From contig CM049308.1 of assembly GCA_026874595.1 (NCBI GenBank), positions 21,427,867 through 21,491,866 on the forward strand: a stretch of 64,000 bases of DNA, written 5' to 3'. Numbering within the stretch: the stretch's first letter is position 1; each line of letters starts with the position of its first letter. This document shows, in pieces, positions 57,327 through 64,000 of this stretch. The position numbers were made by a program, and so were the translations under genes. The stretch comes from Sipunculus nudus. Lineage: Eukaryota > Annelida > Sipuncula > Golfingiida > Sipunculidae. The notes under the pieces were generated by a model. That model saw nothing but the letters and a program-made list of their open reading frames with translations. It made no database searches and had not been told where the DNA came from.

Positions 57327-57436
57327 GGCCAGACTGCCCCCCCCCCCGGTGAAACCCAGAACCCAGGTAACACACGCACTTCGAAGTAACCATATACTGT
57401 TGAAATGAGAAACCATTTTCTAACTCACCGTATTAC

Positions 57437-57619
57437 ATGCGACTGGTCTCACTGGTAACAGTGTTGTGGGGACACCTGGATCAGGACTACGTGGTTGAAA
57501 AGCTTTCTTTATATATATTTATACAAGTGGACAAGTTGAGACCTGTAAAAGTATTTTACATTGATAAGGCATTCAAGGGACTGAATTCCTTAAAAGAGAC
57601 CCACCCCTTTTCTCCATAA
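57437..57619 (+). CDS. Small ORF, 60 codons (C4)
   Basis: Peptide identical to 5164-5346 and 42795-42977. Confidence 0.12.
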   Translation: MRLVSLVTVLWGHLDQDYVVEKLSLYIFIQVDKLRPVKVFYIDKAFKGLNSLKETHPFSP

Positions 57620-58093
57620 TCAGGCCACGGTCACAGCGGCATTCCTTCATTCGAGCAAACTGGATCTTAAAATTTTATTTATAAATCTATAAAAGATAAT
57701 TATCTATAAATTAAAGGACAAGAATGTAATAGATATCTGCTGCCTCTAGAACGATCCCTGACCAAACACCTATATGTGTGTCATTATACACCGCACCTTA
57801 CGTCGTGTTGATAAACATTTCCTGACGCGATTACCAATTTGTTTAAGAATATAGGCATCGAAAGCGTATCATAAATACCAGTTTGTTAAATTAAATATAT
57901 ACGTCATCCAATACACTTAAGGGGTGACAGCCGAGCAGAGACTGCCGAGATAATAACCACTCGACTATCAAAACTCCTTCGATTTCGTGGGAGATAGGGG
58001 TATCCAAGATCTGTGAACATGTAAAAGTTCAGGCCGATTCATCAAACCTCCTGAAAATGTGTGATATTGACAATATAGGCGCAGGGATGGACG

Positions 58094-58347
58094 ATGAAAT
58101 GCCAGAGATCACATCGAACTGTTAGGTACCAGTTTTCATGTGAGTCTATAATAGTTGGAGACCTCCCCGAAAAGAACGCATCGGCGGCAGCGGCGGTTCA
58201 AGCGGAACCTGCCTGAAAATAGAGTATACGGTAACCGCGAAACTTCGCTATGATGGATACAATAATTACCTCAAACAAGCTTATATCTGTTTATATGCAT
58301 GTGTTATGCGAACGTTGGGAATCTGTTTGAACAAGAATAGTCGCTGA
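58094..58347 (+). pseudogene. LKIEYTVTAKL ORF with 20-base extra Gly/Ser stretch (C4)
   Basis: The ATG frame runs to NASA and then ends early. A second frame enters through IGGSGGSSGTCLKIEYTVTA and continues to a stop at 58347. Relative to C1 and C3 the locus is 20 bases longer (GCGGCAGCGGCGGTTCAAGC region). Substitutions downstream (RYDGYNNYLK against RNDGYNNSLK, GICLNKNSR against GTFLKRKSR) show this copy is clearly more diverged from C1 than C3 is. Confidence 0.35.
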
Positions 58348-58444
58348 TGGCCATACGCCAATCATAAATACACAAGCATATTACCCGCTCTTTTGCTTAT
58401 ATAAAACGTTTCCCTTACCCATTGATTTACCTGCATTCATACAG

Positions 58445-58537
58445 GTAATGTTAATAGGTAATACTATGTACAGGACCGGGAAAATCGGAAAGAAATGGAC
58501 AGACGTGTATGAACACATCTTCAAATACAATAGAAAG
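58445..58537 (+). CDS. Candidate internal exon, 93-bp YEHI cassette (C4)
   Basis: Acceptor CATTCATACAG and donor AAAG|GTAAAT intact, with 31 codons including GNTMYRTGKIGKKWTDVYEH. Its amino-acid changes relative to 6157-6249 are I to M, F to I, E to K and L to V. Confidence 0.33.
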
Positions 58538-59257
58538 GTAAATGTTGAACACCGACCATATAGTTAAGTATTGTCCAATAAGCCCCCGAGACCTATTAGG
58601 CAGACTCTGCCGAAGAATTGACAATATTTACTAATATTCACCAGGTAGTATACCCCCCCCCCCCCCGCCAAAAAAAAATAAAATAAAAATAAATAAATAA
58701 CAGACATATACTTCTATATACTGTAAAAAGTATAAATTTGACTGAAAATTTAAATTTCTTGAAACATTTGTATAGGTTCCAATCATAAAAAAGAAATGAG
58801 CCCATTTATGATATTATTTATTTTTAATTTTGAACACCGTTGCATCATTTATGCACATCCTGATCAGAACTACGTGACTACAAGAAGATCAATATTAAAG
58901 TACTGCAATTGGACAAGTTGAAACTTGTGACAGTATTGTTTAAGGCATTCATAAGAGGTCTGGTGTGCATATCCAGACCACAGTTACAAATATATATTTA
59001 AAAAAAATTATTTCCATTAACGATACTCATCGATAATTAATATTAATGTTAAAAATGACATATATATTAAATAGATACCAACTAGAGCAGTATCTGACTA
59101 TCAATGTTAACCTGACCCAACGACACGGGAGACATCTACAGAGAGGTTATGTTATTACTAGATTTTTCGTTGTTTTCTCTTTAAAATCTGTCTAGGGTCA
59201 GCAGCGATCCTGATACGAATCCCAATAAAAATGCAGTATATGGGAGTCGATACAGGG

Positions 59258-59484
59258 GATTGGTCACAGTCACATACATTGCTCCAGCGCCGGGGAAGTA
59301 GTCAGTGGTCAGACACATTGGTCCAGCGGGGGGGGGGGGGGGAATAGTCAGTGGTCAGATACATTGGTCCAGCGGGGGGGGGGGGGAATAGTCAGTGGTC
59401 AGATACATTGGTCCAGCGGTGGGGAAGTAGTCAGTGGTCAGATGCATTTGCCCAGCGGGGGGGGAGGAAGTAGGCAGTGGTCAG
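59258..59484 (+). repeat. 39-bp minisatellite array B4 (cluster edge)
   Basis: About six monomers with three long G-runs (13, 12 and 9 bases). It stops in mid-monomer at GTGGTCAG and gives way to non-repeat-cluster sequence. Confidence 0.88.
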
Positions 59485-59639
59485 CTCCATATAGGTGGGG
59501 AACCGTTGGTTTCTTCCATTTGAAGTTTGCCTCTCTCGCAAAGTTGCGTGGTGCCCGTCAACTTTCCCAGCAGTCTCGCAAATTGTCAGCAACTCTTGCA
59601 AACTGCCAGCAATCAATCAGGTAACCAGCGATTTTGAAT

Positions 59640-60870
59640 CCTAGTGCGCAAATTGCTAGCAATTTAGCAACTTTGGAAGCAACTTTGCCATTCGGCAGGG
59701 AAGACCTCCTGTCTCTCATACACGCAATTTGCTGGCAATTTTTCAACTTTGAAGATCTCATAATCCTCCGTTAGAGGGAGCTCCTGGCGAAGTTCATATA
59801 ATCCTCTGATAGAGGGAGTCCCAGGCGACAATGAAATGAAGTGCCCCGGCTAGAAATTCCGCAAATTGCCGGCAATTTTAGAGTGATCTTATTCATCCGC
59901 TAGAGGGAGCTAAGGCTGCAAACAAATGAAACCCCCCTCTAACAATTCCGCGATTTGCCGGCAATTTAGCAACTTTGTAGTTCACTCATTGCTCCGGTAG
60001 AGTGAGCCCAGGCGTCATACACTGAGGGACCCCTCATCTAGCAATTCCGCAAATTGCCAGCAATTTTGCAACTTTGAAGTTCTCTTTATCCTCCGATAGG
60101 GGGAGCCCTAGCAAAGATTGAAACGAGGGGCCCCTGTCTACCAATTCCGCAAATTGCCGGCAATTAAGCAACTATGGAGTTATATGAATCATCCAATAGG
60201 AGGAACCCCAGCCGAGATTGAAATTGAGGGCCCCCATCAAGCAATACCGCAAATTGCCGGCAGTTTAGCAACTTTGAAGTTCCCTGATTCCTCCGCTAGA
60301 GTGAGCCCCCTGCGGTCATACACATAGGGGCCTTCGTCTAGCAACTCCGCAAATTGCAGGCAATTTTGCAACTTTGAAGTTTTCTTTATCCTCCGATAGG
60401 GGGAGCCCTAGCCAAGATTGAAACAAGGGGTCCCTGTCAACAAATTCCGCAAATTGCCGGCAATTAAGCAACTATGGAATTATATGAATCATCCAATAGC
60501 AGGAACCCAAGCCGAGATTGAAATGGAGGGCCCCCAGTAAGCAATACCGCAAATTGCCGGCAATTTAGCAACTTTGTAGTTCCCTGACTTCTCCGCTAGA
60601 GTGAGTCCCCCCTGCGGTCATACACATAGGGGCCTTCGTCTAGCAACTCCGCAAATTGCCGGCAATTAAGCAATTTTGTAGTTCTCAGAATCCTCCGATA
60701 GGGGAGGCCCAGAGGAGATTACACTGAGTGGCCACTGTCTAATAAGCTCGCAAATTGCCGACAATTTAGCAACTTTAGAGTTAAATTAATCCTCCGATAC
60801 GGGAAGCCCCAGCCCAGATTGAAAGGAAGGGCATTCTTTGAGCAATTCCGCAATTTGCCGGACATTCAGT
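59640..60870 (+). repeat. Satellite of about 100 bp with 16-bp palindrome
   Basis: About 12 units. Each has a CCGCAAATTGCCGGCAATTT block containing the perfect palindrome AAATTGCCGGCAATTT, then GCAACTTTGAAGTTC, then a CTCCGATAGGGGGAGCCC-like box and a GGGGCCC stretch. Palindrome starts are at about 59863, 60051, 60151, 60251, 60351, 60451, 60551, 60653, 60752. Units 60118-60417 and 60418-60717 match as a three-unit higher-order repeat of 300 bp. The first units (from about 59577) are degenerate. Confidence 0.9.
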
Positions 60871-61645
60871 AGAGAAGATATATCTCCGTGTTTCATATAT
60901 ATCTCGGGGGGGGGGGGGGTAGAGTCTGAAAATAATCTCTTACACACGTACTCTTCCTTGTCGCTTCGACACTCTCACTCTGTATACTCCTGTGCTCAGT
61001 ATAGTCCTGTGCTCAGTATAGTCCTGTGATCTCCCAAACATAAAAACGATTATTCAAATATTGATATGTGGCAAGTTAGGAACGTACATGCGCAGTTCCA
61101 CCATCCGAAAATCAACGTGTTACATACATTTTAATTTATAGACAGTACAGTTTTCTTTTCTTATTTTTAGGAACTATAAATAATATAGCCCCACACACGG
61201 GTACCCTCACCCATTCATCTTTGACTACGTTATACAAAGACATTTAAGAGAACAGCTAGTACTCTATTTTGTGAAAGGTGCCTCCGAAATGTCCTCTTTA
61301 CACTGCATATTGAAAACTTTTCAAAATATGGGAGAGAAACTCTGCCGTATACCTGTCATTAACTGTCCAAAACGAACATGGCTTTAGATTTTATACATAT
61401 AGGTAATCTAAAACCAACAATATTTCTTATTTTTATAGGCTGCAAGTAGATTACGTCTATACTGATAATTCATATAAATTGCGCACACACACAAATAAAC
61501 ATACACACACATGTGTATATACACACCCCGTAATACCTATCAAATTATGAAATATTATTACATTAATCATTTCCATTATATTATTTTAATACATTTTCAG
61601 ATGATACTGTTAGTATTTTTATTTAAATTATATTTGGCCCATTTT
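60871..61645. other. AT-rich flank, nothing recognised
   Basis: Holds a G-run (about 60907-60919), a short ACACAC microsatellite (about 61482-61528) and no convincing open frame. Confidence 0.4.
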
Positions 61646-61745
61646 GACAGACGGGACGACGGACGGACGAACGGACCAACGGACGGACGGACAGAAGACG
61701 GACAATGGACCACCACTATCGCTCAGATGACTTATAGTTAGCTGA
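61646..61745 (-). mobile_element. 5' end of a GTCCGTC-family TIR element, minus strand
   Basis: On the minus strand it reads CAGCTAACTATAAGTCATCT, GAGCGATAGTGG, then repeated GTCCGTCCGTCC. The element extends to the left, but its other end was not identified. Confidence 0.5.
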
Positions 61746-61882
61746 ATTAAAAATGCATGATCCTCGTTTATAGTGTCTACTAAAGATTCCTTAGGTTTTC
61801 CACTTTATTTTTTTTTCTGTTGAAAGGGTGATATTTATTTGACAGCATTTGAAAATAATTTACAGATTTACTTCTCTGATAA

Positions 61883-63586
61883 AACAAGGGACCCTTGGGT
61901 CACGCCGATCAGCTGATTGTGACAGTTATGACTGCATCACCATAGACTTTTGAAGTTGCAATGAAAATACTATTCTCAGTGCTCAGGAACTAGGGCTCAC
62001 TGACTTTGCATATAAATATAGGATACGGAATTAAATTGAATGGTACTTACAGGGACTGGTGGGAGTAACAGCACCTCTGCATATACATAAAGAATAAAAT
62101 TTAATTTTAATTTAATAAATTATTTTGAAATATTTAAAAACAGGCAGAGAGGTGTAAAACAAAACAAATAATTTTAATATCCATTCTACTGAGACAGGAA
62201 AATCATGAACAAATATTTGCATTATATCCTATTTTTTCATTTGTTAAGTTTTTTTTTAAGTTTATAAATTTTACTATATATTAACAGTATATCATATATA
62301 TCTGAAGATTTAAACTGATTCACAAATCTAAATTGCATTAACATTTTTACTTAATTTAGTCAGGTAACGTCACATTTTGCACATAGATAAATTTCTTTTT
62401 CTTAAATATTTAATTTTTAAATTTGCAAAGCAATAAATATATGAAAATAACACTCCAAATTTCAAAATTTTCAATTGCACCGTTATTCAATGAATTGTTT
62501 CATATATTATCAAATTATGCCTACTGATGGGTAAAATTATATTTTGTTTAATTATTTAAAAGGAAATAATTTCTTAAAAATGCTACATCAGAAAACCGTG
62601 GCATCTTTTGGATTACTTCTTGAATTAATATTTCAAGAAAAGTTGTGCACATTGTATCAAAAGCAGCTTTACTTTTAAAGAAATACAGTTGACAATATCA
62701 AACCATGTGTTGCAATATAATTGTTGATGGTGGTGGTGGGGATGGGTTGGGTGGGGGGGTTGGGTTGGGCCCATGAGAATATATGTATGTTTATCTCAGC
62801 AGAGATGTTCTGCCAGTGCTAATAAGGTTACCTAGGCAAGGCTTTATTGAGCAAGAGTGGGGTCTTAGATACACAAAATGCAAATACATTAGAGCATCTG
62901 AAAAAAATGCAATAATTAGAATAATTTGTAAGCTTATACTTTCAAAATTCAGAATTCAACAGATTAAATCCACATGTATCCCAGCTGTAAAATAGTTAAA
63001 TATACTTACGAGAAAATAACGTGCCATGGTTAAATTTAGGCAACTATTTTATATTTTTGCTTATATTTTAAAAATTTAAAAGATTTGGATTTACAATTAA
63101 ATTAATTAAAGATATATTACTAAAAAAAGTCCCTAGCTTTAACATTAATTTGTGTTAAGTGACCAAATATCTTTTTCCAGAACTTTTACAAACTGCAATA
63201 TGTTTGGGCCCTTTACTTTTTTATAATATATAATACAGACCTAATTTGTGGCATGTACATAGGAACTATATAGAGGAATATTTATGGTAAATTTGTGGAA
63301 AAACATATGAGTGGTTTTGATCTTAGGCAGTCCTGAAGTCTGAAAATAGGTTTCTAATTAAAAAATGAGGTATTTCCTTAATTTACCAAAGGAACGATGT
63401 CGCAAAGACCCTGTTTTCGGCTTGGTAGGAGATCGTGGGGACATCTAACATTATCCTGAATTTTGGATTCCTCGGTCTTACGGATTCAAAACGTGCCATA
63501 TCTACGGACGGAGGGACGGACGGACAGACGACAAACAATAGACAACGACTATAGCTCAGATAACTTATAGTCAGCTGAGCTGAAAA
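61883..63586 (-). mobile_element. GTCCGTC-family TIR element, minus strand, about 1.7 kb
   Basis: The minus-strand start is at 63586 (CAGCTCAGCTGACTATAAG, then GTCCGTCCGTCCCTCCGTCC). The minus-strand end at 61883 reads ATCGGCGTGACCCAAGGGTC then CCTTGTT, the same right-end signature as at 23440. It contains a G-rich stretch at 62729-62769. No transposase frame seen. Confidence 0.5.
62729..62769 (+). other. Potential G-quadruplex
   Basis: Six or more runs of three or more G separated by one or two bases (GGGGATGGGTTGGG then TGGGGGGGTTGGGTTGGG). It meets the usual pattern for an intramolecular quadruplex. No promoter context is visible. Confidence 0.6.
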
Positions 63587-63589
63587 AGA

Positions 63590-64000
63590 TAACAATGTTT
63601 CCATGGGGCGTGGCCCTGCAGCCCCAAAGCTCCCCACTTGAACATTTGGATCTATTCCCCACGAAATCTAAAATGTAGCAAACGCGAAGAATATGAATTA
63701 ATTTAACATATACAATTTTCAAATTCATCTAGTTCATTCACATCCCGGGCGGGGGGGGGGGGGGAGGGGGGGTGGCAGGGTAGAGGGGAAGTCTGCCAGT
63801 AGTGGCCAAGCTGAGCCGAGGCAAGCTGCCTGGAGTGGGTTACATAACACAGGTGTAGGCTGTACTAGGTTGGCTTGATGGGAACAACACTGACATGGTG
63901 TATGAAAACTTTTAAATTAAAAAAAAAAATATAGGTATTCATATTTCATTTAGGCTGATAAGTTAAAATTTTGTAAAATTCAGTTCTAATTTTTTAGGTA
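63590..64000 (-). mobile_element. Second GTCCGTC-family element, minus strand, partial
   Basis: On the minus strand CATACACCATGTCAGTGTTG, CAGCTTGGCCACTACTGGCA, a long C-run and AACTAGATGAAT match the interior of the element at 28618-29959 (positions about 28780-28960). It runs off the window end; the element starting at 63586 may be nested in it. Confidence 0.55.

Larger units (their letters stand above)
48668..59484 (+). repeat. Macro-repeat copy C4 (last copy, array edge)
   Basis: Fourth direct copy. At about 48868 the sequence jumps from the C-rich tract after the 93-bp cassette to the segment equivalent to 35855 in C3, so the spacer with LTR and hAT-like element is missing. A 3.05-kb TIR element (49116-52167) interrupts it. 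From 52168 it follows C1 closely. It ends inside a minisatellite monomer at 59484, where unrelated sequence begins; this is the right edge of the macro-repeat cluster. Confidence 0.87.

Noticed and set aside
59640..60870. Array of hairpin-type terminators or small RNA genes
   Set aside because: The palindrome is real, but there is no transcription signal and the whole 100-bp unit is repeated; satellite DNA is the simpler reading.

Overview
The window reads as nuclear DNA from an animal, most probably a bivalve mollusc. It is AT-rich, has no operons or long coding genes, and carries eukaryotic interspersed repeats: a tRNA-headed SINE, a solo LTR, hAT-like and piggyBac-like miniature elements, and several terminal-inverted-repeat elements containing GTCCGTC/GTCCGTCCGTC strings of a kind I associate with molluscan genomes. 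The species cannot be told from the sequence. I see no intact protein gene that I would call with confidence; the coding candidates are short exon-like cassettes.

Layout. About 59.5 kb of the 64 kb is four direct copies of one very long repeat unit (up to about 20.7 kb). C1 is 1-17843 (left end outside the window), C2 is 17844-27951, C3 is 27952-48667 and C4 is 48668-59484. C3 is the most complete. C2 has lost everything between the first minisatellite block and the unit end. C4 has lost the block that in C2/C3 carries the LTR and hAT elements. C1 and C4 are near-identical over most of their overlap (offset about 52.3 kb), and C2 and C3 are near-identical (offset about 12.4 kb). Around 4960-6900 the best match switches, so the copies are mosaics.

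A full unit runs in this order: exon-like 93-bp cassette; AT-rich spacer with a terminal-exon candidate, a solo LTR, a hAT-like element, a CRE cluster and a TIR element; a second exon candidate; a small ORF (67 codons) with IEKTRKGR; a TIR element with internal tandem units; 39-bp minisatellite array A; an inter-array block with small ORFs; the 93-bp cassette again; 39-bp array B (9.2 kb in C1, 2.0 kb in C3, 0.2 kb in C4); another inter-array block; next unit.

The 39-bp minisatellite is the dominant feature. Its period is exactly 13 codons, and in one frame it spells RYIGPVVGKWSVV, which matches RYITTGVVNWSV inside the 67-codon ORF. The satellite therefore seems to have grown out of that exon-like sequence. 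The right flank (59485-64000) begins with a separate satellite of about 100 bp per unit, each unit carrying a 16-bp perfect palindrome and a CTCF-like box, followed by AT-rich DNA with inverted TIR elements.

Caveat: near-identical copies in a heterozygous genome can also arise from haplotype mis-joining in an assembly. The copy-specific insertions and deletions argue that most of the structure is real, but the C1/C4 and C2/C3 pairs should be confirmed with long reads.
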